Shown here: positions 17,182-26,090 of the stretch, piece by piece
Numbering within the stretch: position 1 is the first letter of the stretch
How the letters are laid out: each line of letters begins with the position of its first letter
Source: Stenotrophomonas maltophilia
Lineage (GTDB): Bacteria; Pseudomonadota; Gammaproteobacteria; Xanthomonadales; Xanthomonadaceae
Length of the DNA: 64,000 nt
Assembly (NCBI RefSeq): GCF_002799245.1
Contig: NZ_NEQV01000001.1
Span: 124,001 to 188,000 of the forward strand
Direction of reading: 5' to 3'
Program-made: the position numbers and the translations under genes
Notes under the pieces: model-generated
What the model was told of the DNA's origin: nothing
Seen by the model: only the letters and a program-made list of their open reading frames with translations
Databases searched by the model: none

Positions 17182-18468
17182 ATGACGCCTGCCAATGACC
17201 CGCGCCGCGCACAACTGCGGCGCCTGAAAGCCCTCGCGCTGGGCCTGCTGCTGTTGATGCTGGCCGGATTCGCGGTCAGCCACTGGCAGGGCGAGCGCGG
17301 GATATGGGCCTGGGTCTCGGCCTTCTGCGAGGCGGCGGCCGTCGGTGCACTGGCCGACTGGTTCGCGGTCGTTGCCCTGTTCCGGCGGCCGATGGGCCTG
17401 CCGATTCCGCACACTGCGATCATCCCGCGCAGCAAGGAACGCATCGGCGACAGCCTGGCGCTGTTCGTGCGCGACCAGTTCCTGGAACCGGGCGTGCTGC
17501 TGGCCAAGCTGCAGGTGTTCGATCCCGCCAGCCGCCTCGGCAGTTGGCTGGCCGACCCGGCACGCTCGCGCATGCTGGCCGACATGGCCCGCGGCTGGGC
17601 CCTGCAGGCACTGGACTTCTTCGACGAAACCGCGGTGCGCCGGCAGCTGCATGCCTTCGTGGTGCAGCAGCTGCGGCAGTGGAATGCCGCCGCCACTGCC
17701 GGTGAACTGCTGGCCCTGCTGACCGCCGATGGACGCCACCAGCGCGTGCTGGACGAGGGCCTGCAGCGGCTCGGGCGCTGGCTGGAACAACCGGAGGTGA
17801 AGGAACGCGCCTCGCAGTTGATCGTGCGCTATATCCAGCGCGAATGGCCGACATTGTCGAGCACGGTGAACTGGGTCAAGCCGATCGACGAGATCGGCGA
17901 CAGCCTGGCCGAGCGCCTGGCGCGGGCGGTGCTGGAAGAACTGCAGCAGGTACTGGCCGAGCCGCAACATCCGCTGCGCCAGGACTACGAGACCTGGCTG
18001 CAGAATTACGTGCAGCGCCTGCGCGAGGACCCGGCGCTGGCCGAGCGCATCGAACAGCTCAAGCAGGAAATGATCGACCACCCCGCCCTGCAGGACTACG
18101 TGCAAGGGCTGTGGGCACGCATCCACGCCAGCCTGCGCGCCGACCTGCAACGCGAAGACTCGGCGCTGGTCGGCCACCTGCAGCGCAGCCTCGCATCACT
18201 GGGCAGCAGCCTGCAGGCCGACCCGGCCCTGCGCGAGGCCCTCAACCAGCACCTGCTGGAAGGTGCGCAGCGCCTGACCGGCCGCCTGCGCGAGGGCGTG
18301 ACCACCCATATCGCACAGACCGTGAAGGGCTGGGACGAGCGGCACCTGGTCGAGCAGCTGGAACTGAGCGTAGGTCGCGACCTGCAGTTCATCCGTTTCA
18401 ACGGCACGCTGGTCGGCGGGCTGATCGGCCTGCTGCTGCATGCGGCAACCGTAGTGTTCAGGTTCTAG
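17182..18468 (+). CDS. DUF445 family membrane protein (YjiN-like)
   Basis: A 428-residue protein. An N-terminal membrane segment (ALALGLLLLMLAGFAV), then the signature EAAAVGALADWFAVVALFRRP...PIPHTAIIPRSKERIGDSL, define the DUF445/YjiN family. The middle is a long helical region with several amphipathic repeats. A hydrophobic C-terminal segment (NGTLVGGLIGLLLHAA) should re-enter the membrane. The function is not established. The gene is alone between SMAG repeats and the iron locus. Confidence 0.85.
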   Translation: MTPANDPRRAQLRRLKALALGLLLLMLAGFAVSHWQGERGIWAWVSAFCEAAAVGALADWFAVVALFRRPMGLPIPHTAIIPRSKERIGDSLALFVRDQFLEPGVLLAKLQVFDPASRLGSWLADPARSRMLADMARGWALQALDFFDETAVRRQLHAFVVQQLRQWNAAATAGELLALLTADGRHQRVLDEGLQRLGRWLEQPEVKERASQLIVRYIQREWPTLSSTVNWVKPIDEIGDSLAERLARAVLEELQQVLAEPQHPLRQDYETWLQNYVQRLREDPALAERIEQLKQEMIDHPALQDYVQGLWARIHASLRADLQREDSALVGHLQRSLASLGSSLQADPALREALNQHLLEGAQRLTGRLREGVTTHIAQTVKGWDERHLVEQLELSVGRDLQFIRFNGTLVGGLIGLLLHAATVVFRF

Positions 18469-18759
18469 ACGCGCCCCCGGCCGTCCGATTCGCGCCGCCC
18501 GGAACGTGGTCAGCCGTCACGCTTGATTAACGAAATGCGAATGCCTATCATTTGCTAATCGGTTGTACGCTTAGCCAAGCGGGGCACACAGGTACGCACC
18601 TGGCCGCCCCTTCGCCCGTGTACATCCCCCGACTACCGGGTCGCCCGCCAGCGCGGGTGGCGCACCGTCGATGGGACTCGCTGGGCGACGGGCGCGGAGC
18701 GCCCTGCTGCTGCATCCGCGCATTCCATTGCCTGTTTCGTCCTGCATGGAATCGCACCG
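18469..18759. other. Leader region of the decayed iron-receptor gene
   Basis: About 290 bp without a gene. It holds the Fur-like box and then a GC-rich stretch with several small hairpins before the receptor remnant. I looked for a cobalamin riboswitch or other known leader and saw no convincing conserved core. Confidence 0.5.
18537..18555 (+). promoter_or_regulatory. Fur-box-like operator
   Basis: GCGAATGCCTATCATTTGC is a 19-bp imperfect inverted repeat. Its half-sites (GCGAATGCC and, on the other strand, GCAAATGAT) resemble the Fur half-site GATAATGAT. It lies about 205 bp before the receptor remnant and fits iron repression of the downstream genes. Confidence 0.5.
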
Positions 18760-19083
18760 ATGGCAACGCCGCTGAACCCACCTCGCCCTACTCTGCTGGC
18801 CCTGGCCGTGACCGCACTGATGATCGCTCCGCTGGCCCACGCCGACGGCACTGCCGAATCCTCCGCGCGCACGCTGGACACCGCGAAGGTGACCGCCGAC
18901 GGCGAGATTCCCGACAGCTCTACGGTGAAGGGCGCGCGCAGTGCGACCAGGCTCGACCTGTCGCTGCGCGAGACGCCGCAGTCGGTGACGGTCGTCGCCC
19001 GCCAGAACAACGTCGGTTTCCACAACGGCGTGTATTGGGGCGAACCACGCCGCGTGACGATGACGCTGCACTGGAAGCCCTGA
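18760..19083 (+). pseudogene. TonB-dependent siderophore receptor, internal deletion remnant
   Basis: Only 107 codons remain of a gene whose family is usually 650-800 residues. Residues 1-29 are a signal peptide ending AHA. Residues about 45-85 match the start of a siderophore-receptor plug (VKGARSATRLDLSLRETPQ, then SVTVVARQ). The last 20 residues (GVYWGEPRRVTMTLHWKP) look like the final strand of the outer-membrane barrel, ending near the C-terminus as receptors do. Head and tail are joined in frame, so the plug core and nearly all of the barrel are gone and it cannot transport. The upstream Fur-like box and downstream partner genes are intact. Confidence 0.75.
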
Positions 19084-19189
19084 CCCTGGATGGATGGCAA
19101 CGGTTCTGCGACCGCTGCCTGGCCAGGGATGGCCACCCCGGTGCGCTGCGGTGCACCGGTTCCCTTTCACTGAAACCTGCAGGAACGCC

Positions 19190-19504
19190 GTGGACCGCTC
19201 GCCCGCAACCGCCAGCCGCCGCACCTTCTTCTCCAACCCGCGCTGGGGCGTGCTGTCGCGCTCTCTGGCTGCGATCTTCGGCGGCTATGCACTGGCCTCG
19301 GCCACCAGTGTGTTCTGCGCGGTGGCGCTGCCCGGCGCACGCGGCCAGACCGTGCTGACCGGCATGCTGCTGGCCATCCTGATGGCTGCCTGCGCGGCGC
19401 TGTGGGCGTTCGCCACCCGCAGCGCGCTGCGCGCCTGGGCCGGCATCCTCGCCCCGACCCTGCTGATGGTGGCCATTGCACGCCTGATGGGAGCCTGGGC
19501 ATGA
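19190..19504 (+). CDS. DUF3649 family small membrane protein of an iron-uptake operon
   Basis: About 104 residues from GTG 19190, with AGGAA four bases upstream. There are three hydrophobic helices (SLAAIFGGYALASATSVF, TVLTGMLLAILMAACAALWAF, WAGILAPTLLMVAIARLM). Proteins of this type follow TonB-dependent receptors and precede PepSY proteins in pseudomonad and xanthomonad iron operons. It overlaps the next start by 4 nt. The role is unknown; it is presumably an inner-membrane accessory in siderophore-iron handling. Confidence 0.7.
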   Translation: MDRSPATASRRTFFSNPRWGVLSRSLAAIFGGYALASATSVFCAVALPGARGQTVLTGMLLAILMAACAALWAFATRSALRAWAGILAPTLLMVAIARLMGAWA

Positions 19505-21138
19505 AGAACGGATTCCGCCAGTCGATGGCCTGGCTGCACACCTGGACCGGCCTGCTGGTCGGCTGGCTGCTGCTGCTGATCTTCATGGCTGGCACCGCCA
19601 GCTATTACCGCGAGGAAATCAGCCGCTGGATGCGTCCCGAGCTGCCATCCAGCAATGTCAGCATCGACGTGGCCGCACAGCGTGCGGTGGACTACCTGCA
19701 GGCCAATGCGGCGCAGGCCGAGAACTGGTTCGTCACCCTGCCGCAGCCGCGCAACCCGGCGATGCAGATGTTCTGGCGGCTGCCACCGGAGCTGGCCGAC
19801 CCCAGCCGCGGCCGCCGCGGTGGCTTCGGCGATGCCACGCTGGACCCGAACACCGGCCAGGCACTGAAGGCGCGCGAAACGCGTGGCGGTGATTTCTTCT
19901 ACCGCCTGCATTTCGACCTGCACTACATCCCGGTGCTGTGGGCGCGCTACCTGGTGGGGTTCTGCGCGATGTTCATGCTGGTGGCGATCATCACCGGCGT
20001 CATCACCCACAAGAAAATCTTCAAGGACTTCTTCACCTTCCGCAAGGACAAGGGCCTGCGTTCCTGGCTCGATTTCCACAACGTCAGCGCGGTGATGGCG
20101 CTGCCGTACCACGCGATGATCACCTACACCGGCATCGTCACCCTGATGATCATGTACCTGCCGTGGGGGGTAAAAGTCGCCTACCCGCAGGATGAGGACA
20201 GATTCTTCAGCGAAGCCTTCGGCGGCATGCCGGAGGTGACCGCGCCCGCCGAGGGCCGTGCCACGCCACTGCCGATCGCGCAGTTGCTGGACAGTGCGCG
20301 TGCGCACTGGCACGGCGTGGAAGTGGCCGGTTTCACCGTGTCCAACCCCGGCGCAGCCAATGCGGTGATCGACATCCGCCAGCGCGACGGCAAGCGCCTG
20401 TCCACCGACACGCCAGCGTTGCGCTACGACATGGTCAACGGCACCCTGCTGGAAGAAACGCCCCCTTCCGGCGGCGCCACCGCCACCCGTGGCGTGCTGT
20501 ACGGCCTGCACCTGGCGCGTTTTGCCGACTGGGGACTGCGTGCCCTGTTCTTCCTGTCCGGCCTGGTCGGCTGCCTGATGGTCGCCAGCGGCGTGGTGCT
20601 GTGGGCGGTGAAGGAGCGGCCCAAGCATGCCAAGAGCGGCCGTACCGGCTTCGGCCTGCGCCTGGTGGATGCGCTGAACATCGGTACCGTGGCCGGCCTG
20701 CCGATCGCCTTCGCCGCCTACTTCTGGGGCAACCGCCTGCTGCCGCTGGACATCGCCGAGCGCTCAAGTGCGGAGGCCAACGTGTTCTTCTATGCCTGGG
20801 GCGGCGCGCTGCTGGCCGCCTTCATCTGGCCGAAGCGGGTGATGTGGGCCTGGCAGCTGTACCTGGGTGCGGCTGCGTTCGCACTGGTGCCGGTGGTCAA
20901 TGCGCTGACCACGCATGCGCATCTTGGCGTCACCCTGCGCAACGGTGACTGGGTACTGGCCGGCGTCGATCTGTCGATGATCGCCTTCGGTGCGATGCTG
21001 GCGCTGTGCGGCTGGCGCATGCAGCGCTGGACGCCACCGCTGAGCGCGGCCGAAAAGAAGAAGCGTGCCGCCGCTGCGGCTGCACCCAAGGCGCCGGTGG
21101 ACGCCGCCGAAGCCGCCGAAGCGGAGGCCAGCGCATGA
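19501..21138 (+). CDS. PepSY-associated membrane protein (siderophore-iron reductase type)
   Basis: A 545-residue inner-membrane protein. The opening WLHTWTGLLVGWLLLLIFMAGT is the classic PepSY-TM start. Later segments LDFHNVSAVMALPYHAMITYTG and GLHLARFADWGLRALFFLSGLVG supply the paired His residues and helices of the family. A large periplasmic loop lies between the first two helices and another mid-protein, and the C-terminus is a Lys/Ala-rich tail. Relatives act beside TonB receptors, in some cases as ferric-siderophore reductases. It is translationally coupled on both sides by ATGA overlaps. The receptor it should serve is the deleted remnant upstream. Confidence 0.82.
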   Translation: MKNGFRQSMAWLHTWTGLLVGWLLLLIFMAGTASYYREEISRWMRPELPSSNVSIDVAAQRAVDYLQANAAQAENWFVTLPQPRNPAMQMFWRLPPELADPSRGRRGGFGDATLDPNTGQALKARETRGGDFFYRLHFDLHYIPVLWARYLVGFCAMFMLVAIITGVITHKKIFKDFFTFRKDKGLRSWLDFHNVSAVMALPYHAMITYTGIVTLMIMYLPWGVKVAYPQDEDRFFSEAFGGMPEVTAPAEGRATPLPIAQLLDSARAHWHGVEVAGFTVSNPGAANAVIDIRQRDGKRLSTDTPALRYDMVNGTLLEETPPSGGATATRGVLYGLHLARFADWGLRALFFLSGLVGCLMVASGVVLWAVKERPKHAKSGRTGFGLRLVDALNIGTVAGLPIAFAAYFWGNRLLPLDIAERSSAEANVFFYAWGGALLAAFIWPKRVMWAWQLYLGAAAFALVPVVNALTTHAHLGVTLRNGDWVLAGVDLSMIAFGAMLALCGWRMQRWTPPLSAAEKKKRAAAAAAPKAPVDAAEAAEAEASA

Positions 21139-21464
21139 TGCTGCTGGCACTGGCACTGTCGTTCTCCGCGTTCACCGCGCTGTCGCTGGCGATGGAAAAG
21201 CACCAGCACGACCTGCACGGCAAGGCGGCGGCGACGCCGGCACGCCGCACCCAGTGGCGGGTGCTGGGCTGGGCCCTGCTGACGGCTGCGTTCGCATTGT
21301 GCGTGACCGACCACGGCTGGGCGATGGGCCCGGTGCTGTGGCTGGGCACGATGACCCTGGGCGGCGTGCTGCTGTCGTTCGGGCTGTACCCGTACCGGCC
21401 AATGTGGATTGCGCCGCTGGCGATCGCGTTGCCGGTGCTCGGGCTGGTGGTGGCGGTGCTGTAG
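21135..21464 (+). CDS. DUF3325 family small membrane protein
   Basis: 109 residues with three to four hydrophobic helices. After the first helix comes LAMEKHQHDLHG, a His-rich motif typical of DUF3325 proteins that close TonB-receptor/PepSY iron operons. It overlaps the preceding gene by 4 nt (ATGA), so it is the last gene of the iron operon. A palindromic repeat pair begins nine bases after its stop and may act as the transcript end. The molecular role is unknown. Confidence 0.72.
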   Translation: MMLLALALSFSAFTALSLAMEKHQHDLHGKAAATPARRTQWRVLGWALLTAAFALCVTDHGWAMGPVLWLGTMTLGGVLLSFGLYPYRPMWIAPLAIALPVLGLVVAVL

Positions 21465-21472
21465 GAGCCACC

Positions 21473-21572
21473 GGGGTCGGATCCCTTTCGCGCAGCGCAA
21501 GGGCTCTGACCCCTGGTACGTAGATCCGGATGGGGTCAGAGCCCCTGCGCTTCGCGCAGGGGATCCGACCCC
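21473..21572. repeat. Inverted pair of GGGGTCGGATCC-type hairpins
   Basis: Two hairpins of about 41 nt (21473-21513 and 21532-21572) lie in opposite orientation. Each is bounded by GGGGTCGGATCC and CTCTGACCCC, with a GC-rich middle. They separate the end of the iron operon from the convergent rlmKL gene. Members of the same family occur at 25140, 51925 and 56315. Confidence 0.85.
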
Positions 21573-21582
21573 GGGCGTCGCG

Positions 21583-23721
21583 TTACCCCAACCGCTTCAA
21601 CTCCCACGCGCGGTGGATGCGCGCGTTGCGCTCGAAATCCGGACCAATGGTGCGCGCGGTGATTTCACGGCACTGGGCGAATTCGGCGATGGCGTTCTCC
21701 TCCAGCTTGAAGCGGCGGAAGTTGTTGGAGAAATACAGCACGCCCCCCGGTGCCAGCCGCGCCACGGCCGCACGCAGCAGCTTCAGCTGTTCGCGCTGCA
21801 CGTCGAAGTCATCGGCGCGCGCAGAGTTGGAGAACGTCGGCGGATCACAGAAGATCACGTCGTACTGGCCACGGTCGCCTTCCAGCCAGGCCATCGCATC
21901 GGCCTGCACCAGCAGGTGCTGGTTGCCGCCCTGCCCGTTCAGCGCCAGGTTGTCGTAGCACCACTGCAGGTAAGTTGCCGACAGGTCGACGCTGGTGGTG
22001 CTGGCGGCACCGGCCACGGCCGCCTGCACGCTGGCCACGCCGGTGTAGCAGAACAGGTTCAGGAAACGCTTGCCACGCACCTGCTCGGCCATCATCCGGC
22101 GCAGCGGGCGGTGGTCGAGGAACAGGCCGGTATCCAGGTAGTCGAACAGGTTCACCTGCAGCAGCGCGTGGTTCTCGCGCACCACGATGAACTCGTCGCG
22201 CTGCTCGAAGCGGCCGTACTTGCTGCCGCCCTTGCCGCGCTCGCGCGACTTCATCGAGACCTGCTCCGGCGGCACGCCGAACACTTCACGCGCAGCGGCC
22301 AGCAGTTCGTTGCGGCGGCGGCGCACATCGTTCTCCGGAATCGCGGCCGGTGCGGCATATTCCTGCACGTGCAGGAAGGTACGGCGCTTGCCACCGTCTT
22401 CCTCGTAGACATCGATGGCCGCCGCGTACTCCGGCAGGTCGGCGTCATAGGCGCGGAAACAGGTGATGTCCTCGCGGGCACGCCAGCTCTTGAACTTCTT
22501 CAGGTTCTTGCGCAGGCGGTTGGCCACCATCTGCGCGCCTTCACTCAGTTCGCGCGGCTGTGCCGGATCACGGCCCGGCACAGCAATCGGGTCGCAGACG
22601 ATCAGCGCGCATTCCAGCGCACCGTTGAACATCTGGTACTTCTTGCCCGCGCGCAGGCCGGTGGCAAAGGCCAGCTCATCGTTGCCGCACAGCAGGCTGG
22701 CACGCCACTGCGGCACGGCCTTCTGCAGGGCGTTGCCCAGTGCGCGGTACAGCGCCGGATCGGCGGCCAGGCGCTCGTCGTACGGCGGGTTGCAGACCAC
22801 GGCACCGATCTCCTGTTCCGGCGCGGCCAGGTCGGCAACGTCGGCACGGGTGAAGCGGATCGCGTGGGCGACGCCCGCTACCTCGGCATTCTCGCGTGCC
22901 GCCTGGATCGCGGCCGGGTCGATGTCGCTGCCGTGGATGACCGGCTTCAGCGCGGCCAGGCCAGCGGCTTCGCGGTCGCGCGCTTCGCTCTGGATGGCCT
23001 TCCAGGCCACCTTGTCGAAGCCCAGCCAACGGCTCGGCGGCAGGCTGCCATGGCGCATCAGGCCGGGGGCGACGTCGGCGGCCATCAGCGCGCCTTCGAT
23101 CAGCAGCGTGCCGCTGCCACACATCGGGTCCAGCAGGCCACCTCCGGCGGCATGCAGGCGCGGCCACTGCGCGCGCAGCAGCAGCGCGGCGGCCAGGTTC
23201 TCCTTCAGCGGCGCCTCGTGGGCGGCACCGCGCCAGCCACGGCGATGCAGCGGGCCACCGCCGAGGTCGATCGACAACGAGGCGCGGCCCTTGCGCAGCG
23301 ACAGATTGACGCGCACATCGGGCAGATCGGTGTTGACCGAGGGACGCTCCAGGCCTTCATCACGCATGCGGTCGACGATGGCGTCCTTGATCCGCTGCGC
23401 GGCAAAGCGCGCATGGGTGATCTTGTCGCCGGACACGTGTGCGTCCACCGCCAGGGTCATCTCCGGCTTGATGTGCTCGTGCCACGGCAGCGCACGCACG
23501 CCGTCATACAGGGCCTGCTCGTCCGGGCAGTCGAATTCGTCGATCGGCCACAGCACGCGGCTGGCCAGGCGCGACCACATCACGATCCGCAGCGCCTGCT
23601 CCAGTTCGCCCTCGGCGTTGACGCCGGCAATGGTGGCAGTGGCCTTGCCAAGGCCCAGGGCCGACAGTTCATCGGCAAGCAGGTATTCCAGGCCCTTGGC
23701 GCAGGAGACGAAGAATTTCAC
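21583..23721 (-). CDS. rlmL: Bifunctional 23S rRNA methyltransferase (m2G2445 / m7G2069)
   Basis: A 712-residue fusion enzyme (RlmKL) that modifies 23S rRNA. Order: ferredoxin-like/THUMP RNA-binding region (about 1-155), an RlmL methyltransferase domain with [18 protein letters not shown] and the NPPY motif ([11 protein letters not shown]), then an RlmK domain with [22 protein letters not shown] and [10 protein letters not shown]. The GTG at 23721 (V-K-F-F-V-S-C) matches the normal family start; in-frame ATGs further upstream would add 65 unrelated residues. The total length matches the E. coli enzyme (about 700). Confidence 0.92.
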   Translation of the reverse strand: MKFFVSCAKGLEYLLADELSALGLGKATATIAGVNAEGELEQALRIVMWSRLASRVLWPIDEFDCPDEQALYDGVRALPWHEHIKPEMTLAVDAHVSGDKITHARFAAQRIKDAIVDRMRDEGLERPSVNTDLPDVRVNLSLRKGRASLSIDLGGGPLHRRGWRGAAHEAPLKENLAAALLLRAQWPRLHAAGGGLLDPMCGSGTLLIEGALMAADVAPGLMRHGSLPPSRWLGFDKVAWKAIQSEARDREAAGLAALKPVIHGSDIDPAAIQAARENAEVAGVAHAIRFTRADVADLAAPEQEIGAVVCNPPYDERLAADPALYRALGNALQKAVPQWRASLLCGNDELAFATGLRAGKKYQMFNGALECALIVCDPIAVPGRDPAQPRELSEGAQMVANRLRKNLKKFKSWRAREDITCFRAYDADLPEYAAAIDVYEEDGGKRRTFLHVQEYAAPAAIPENDVRRRRNELLAAAREVFGVPPEQVSMKSRERGKGGSKYGRFEQRDEFIVVRENHALLQVNLFDYLDTGLFLDHRPLRRMMAEQVRGKRFLNLFCYTGVASVQAAVAGAASTTSVDLSATYLQWCYDNLALNGQGGNQHLLVQADAMAWLEGDRGQYDVIFCDPPTFSNSARADDFDVQREQLKLLRAAVARLAPGGVLYFSNNFRRFKLEENAIAEFAQCREITARTIGPDFERNARIHRAWELKRLG

Positions 23722-23866
23722 GGGATCGGTTCGCAGGTGGTCGGGCGCGGCACAGGGGCCGGGCCGGTCGGAAAGGAGGGCCGTAGGCACGGCCGGCAGG
23801 CCCGCGCCGGGGGCGGCGGGGCTGCCATTGTAGTCAATGCGGGCGGGCGCGCCGTGCGCCCGGGCT

Positions 23867-24394
23867 TCACAGTTGCCGCAACAAGCGCTCGAAGGCCTGC
23901 GCGGAGGCCTCCACATGGTGCTCCAGGCGGTGCCCGTCGTCGACCAGCAGCAGCTGCGCCGAGCGCGCCTGCGCCCAGGCGATCACTCCGGCGGCCGGAA
24001 CCACATCGTCATGCCAGGCCTGGACCACGGCAGTCGGCACGGCGGCGGCGTCCAGCGCCGGCATCGGGCCCATCGTGGTCGGCGGTACCATCAGGAACAG
24101 GCCGGCGACCGGCACCTGCAACGAGGCGATGGCGGAGATGTAGGCGCCCAGGCTGGAACCGGCCAGCACCACCGGGCCCTGCTGGGCGGCGATGGCGGTG
24201 CGCTCGATCAGCCGGCGCAGGCGGGTCGGCACGTCGCCCACCCGGCTGACCTCGCTCATCGCGTCCAGGTCGGTATAGTCCGGGCGCTCATGGGTCCAGC
24301 CCAGGCGTTGCGCCACGTCGGCCAGCGCGGTGACCTTGGTCGCCTCCGGGCCGCTCTCGAAGCCATGGGACAGGATGCAGTGGCCGCGACTCAT
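23867..24394 (-). CDS. Alpha/beta hydrolase (YqiA/YcfP-like esterase)
   Basis: A 175-residue compact alpha/beta hydrolase. The sequence opens with a strand leading to the oxyanion segment LSHGFESGP. The nucleophile elbow is AGSSLGAY (Ser), the acid is likely the Asp in AWHDDVVP, and the His lies in DDGHRLEHH. The size and lack of a lid match small YqiA-like esterases. The substrate is unknown. The ATG at 24394 faces the divergent amidase gene across 72 bp. Confidence 0.78.
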   Translation of the reverse strand: MSRGHCILSHGFESGPEATKVTALADVAQRLGWTHERPDYTDLDAMSEVSRVGDVPTRLRRLIERTAIAAQQGPVVLAGSSLGAYISAIASLQVPVAGLFLMVPPTTMGPMPALDAAAVPTAVVQAWHDDVVPAAGVIAWAQARSAQLLLVDDGHRLEHHVEASAQAFERLLRQL

Positions 24395-24466
24395 GCGCAC
24401 GCTCCACAGGAGCAGGCCGACGAGGAAAGAGAAGGCAGGTTCATGCCGCAATGCTAGCATCGCCGG

Positions 24467-25033
24467 ATGCCCAACCCGCTCCTGCCCGGCCTGCAGCTGC
24501 AGCCCCTGCCCTACCACGACCGACTGCCGCTGCGCGACCCGGCCACGCTGGAGATGGTGGTGATCCACTGCACCGAGCTGCCCGATCTGGCGATGGCCCG
24601 CGAGTACGGTGAGCGCGTGCTGTACGACAGCGGCGCCGGCAACAGCGGGCACTTCTACATCGACCGCGATGGCAGCGTGGTGCAGTACGTGGCGCCGGAA
24701 CGCGTGGCCCATCACGTGCGCGGCATGAACGCGCATACGCTGGGCATCGAGCTGGTCAACACCGGGCGCTATCCGGACTGGTTCGACAGCCGCCACCAGG
24801 CGATGGACGAAGCGTACACCGAGGCACAGCTGCAGGCGCTGGAACGGCTGCTGCTAGCGCTGGTGGCGCACTACCCGTCGCTGCAGCGGATTGCCGGGCA
24901 TGACCAGCTGGACCTGGAGCAGGTGCCGGCCAGCGACGATGCGGCACTGACGGTGGCGCGCAAGCGTGATCCAGGGCCGTTGTTCCCATGGGCGCGGGTG
25001 CTGGCCAAGGTGCCGCTGCAGCCTGTGGAATGA
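24467..25033 (+). CDS. N-acetylmuramoyl-L-alanine amidase family protein (amidase_2)
   Basis: A 188-residue zinc amidase of the T7-lysozyme/AmpD fold. Zinc ligands and catalytic residues are expected in MVVIHCTEL (His), the HHVRGMNAHTLGIELVN block, and AGHDQL with KRDPGPLFPW (the AmpD-like K-DPGP-F-W end). No signal peptide is visible, so it may act in the cytoplasm on recycled anhydro-muropeptides, as AmpD does. AmpD-type amidases control AmpR-driven beta-lactamase induction in this genus. It lacks the long first insertion of enterobacterial AmpD, so equivalence to a specific S. maltophilia AmpD is not assumed. Confidence 0.82.
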   Translation: MPNPLLPGLQLQPLPYHDRLPLRDPATLEMVVIHCTELPDLAMAREYGERVLYDSGAGNSGHFYIDRDGSVVQYVAPERVAHHVRGMNAHTLGIELVNTGRYPDWFDSRHQAMDEAYTEAQLQALERLLLALVAHYPSLQRIAGHDQLDLEQVPASDDAALTVARKRDPGPLFPWARVLAKVPLQPVE

Positions 25034-25058
25034 TGCTGCCAGGCAATGCGCGCGTCCC

Positions 25059-25083
25059 GTAGAGCCGAGCCCATGCTCGGCTG
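25059..25083. repeat. SMAG/REP element
   Basis: A single GTAG-led palindrome, GTAGAGCCGAGC...GCTCGGCT, starts 26 bases after the amidase stop. Confidence 0.85.
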
Positions 25084-25139
25084 GGATGGTGCAGTTCCAC
25101 GGCATTTCAGGCGGGAGCTTGGTCGACACGGTAGACGAT

Positions 25140-25180
25140 GGGGTCGGATCCGTTTCCCGTCGGGAAACGGATCCGACCCT
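25140..25180. repeat. GGGGTCGGATCC-type hairpin
   Basis: A near-perfect palindrome of about 41 nt whose outer arms are GGGGTCGGATCC and GGATCCGACCC, with inner arms GTTTCCC / GGGAAAC. It lies between the convergent amidase and sulfurtransferase genes, where it could end both transcripts. Confidence 0.85.
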
Positions 25181-25187
25181 GCGCTAC

Positions 25188-26090
25188 TCAGGCGCCGGTC
25201 GCCACCGGGCGGGTCCTGTCGCTCACCCAGCCACTCCAGGAATCGGCGTAGACGCGTGCACCGGACAGGCCGGCCGCTTCCATCGCCAGCAGCAGATGGC
25301 AGGCGGTGACGCCGGAGCCGCACATCAGCACCACCTGCTGCGGATCGCGATTGCCGATCACGCCCTGCAGTTCGGCGCGCAGTTCCTGTGCATCGCGCAG
25401 GCGGCCGTCGAGTACGTTCAATGCGAACGGGCGGTTGACCGCGCCCGGCACGTGGCCGGCGACCGGATCCAGCGGCTCGACTTCGCCGCGGAAGCGTTCG
25501 CCCGCGCGTGCATCGACCAGCCAGCCCGGCGCATGCTTCAGCCGTGCGGTGATTTCATCGGCATTGGCGATCTGCGTGGTATCGAAACGGCCCGGGTAGG
25601 CCGGCAGCGACGCGACCATGCCCTGCCCGGCCGCCAAGGGATGACCGGCGGCCTGCCAGGCGGCGATGCCACCGTCAAGCACCGCCACCCGGGTGTGCCC
25701 GATCAGGCGCAGCAGCCACCACAGGCGCGAGGCAGCCATGCTGCCGTCGCTGCCGTCGTAGACCACCACCTGGGTGTCGGGCCCGATGCCCCACTGGCCC
25801 AGCTTCCCGGCAAACGCATCGCTGTCCGGCAGCGGATGGCGGCCATGGCCGGCGCGGCCCAGGTCGGACAGATCACGGTTGAGATCGGCATACACCGCGG
25901 TCGGGATATGCCCTGCAAGATACTGGCCGCTACCCGCCTGCGGGTCGGCCAGCGAAGCACGCGCATCGACCACGCGCACGGCGGTGCTGGCGGTAGCGCG
26001 CGCATCAACGACGCGCACGCCTTCGCCCAGCGCAGCGGCAAGCGTGGCGACATCGACCAGAGTGGTCCACGGCGGATCGATCGGCTTCAT
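25188..26090 (-). CDS. sseA: 3-mercaptopyruvate / thiosulfate sulfurtransferase
   Basis: A 300-residue two-domain rhodanese. The N-terminal inactive rhodanese fold contains AGHIPTAVYADLNRDLSD and VVVYDGSDGSMAASRLWW; the C-terminal active one has WLVDARAGERFRGE and the catalytic loop MCGSGVTAC. The CGSGVTA loop is typical of mercaptopyruvate sulfurtransferases. Near the N-terminus VRVVDARA occurs twice 13 residues apart, an apparent small internal duplication. The start overlaps the preceding NUDIX gene by 4 nt, so the two are cotranscribed. Confidence 0.88.
   Translation of the reverse strand: MKPIDPPWTTLVDVATLAAALGEGVRVVDARATASTAVRVVDARASLADPQAGSGQYLAGHIPTAVYADLNRDLSDLGRAGHGRHPLPDSDAFAGKLGQWGIGPDTQVVVYDGSDGSMAASRLWWLLRLIGHTRVAVLDGGIAAWQAAGHPLAAGQGMVASLPAYPGRFDTTQIANADEITARLKHAPGWLVDARAGERFRGEVEPLDPVAGHVPGAVNRPFALNVLDGRLRDAQELRAELQGVIGNRDPQQVVLMCGSGVTACHLLLAMEAAGLSGARVYADSWSGWVSDRTRPVATGA

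Noticed and set aside
18469..18759. Cobalamin or other riboswitch before the decayed receptor gene
   Set aside because: No conserved riboswitch core was found; a Fur-like box explains control better.
19084..19189. Additional receptor fragment after the truncated TonB gene
   Set aside because: The 106 bp between the remnant stop and the next start has an open frame but no resemblance to receptor strands that I can support.
21409..24249. Very long open frame antisense to rlmKL
   Set aside because: The sense strand encodes an intact two-domain methyltransferase with all motifs; the antisense product is low-complexity His/Arg/Ala-rich.
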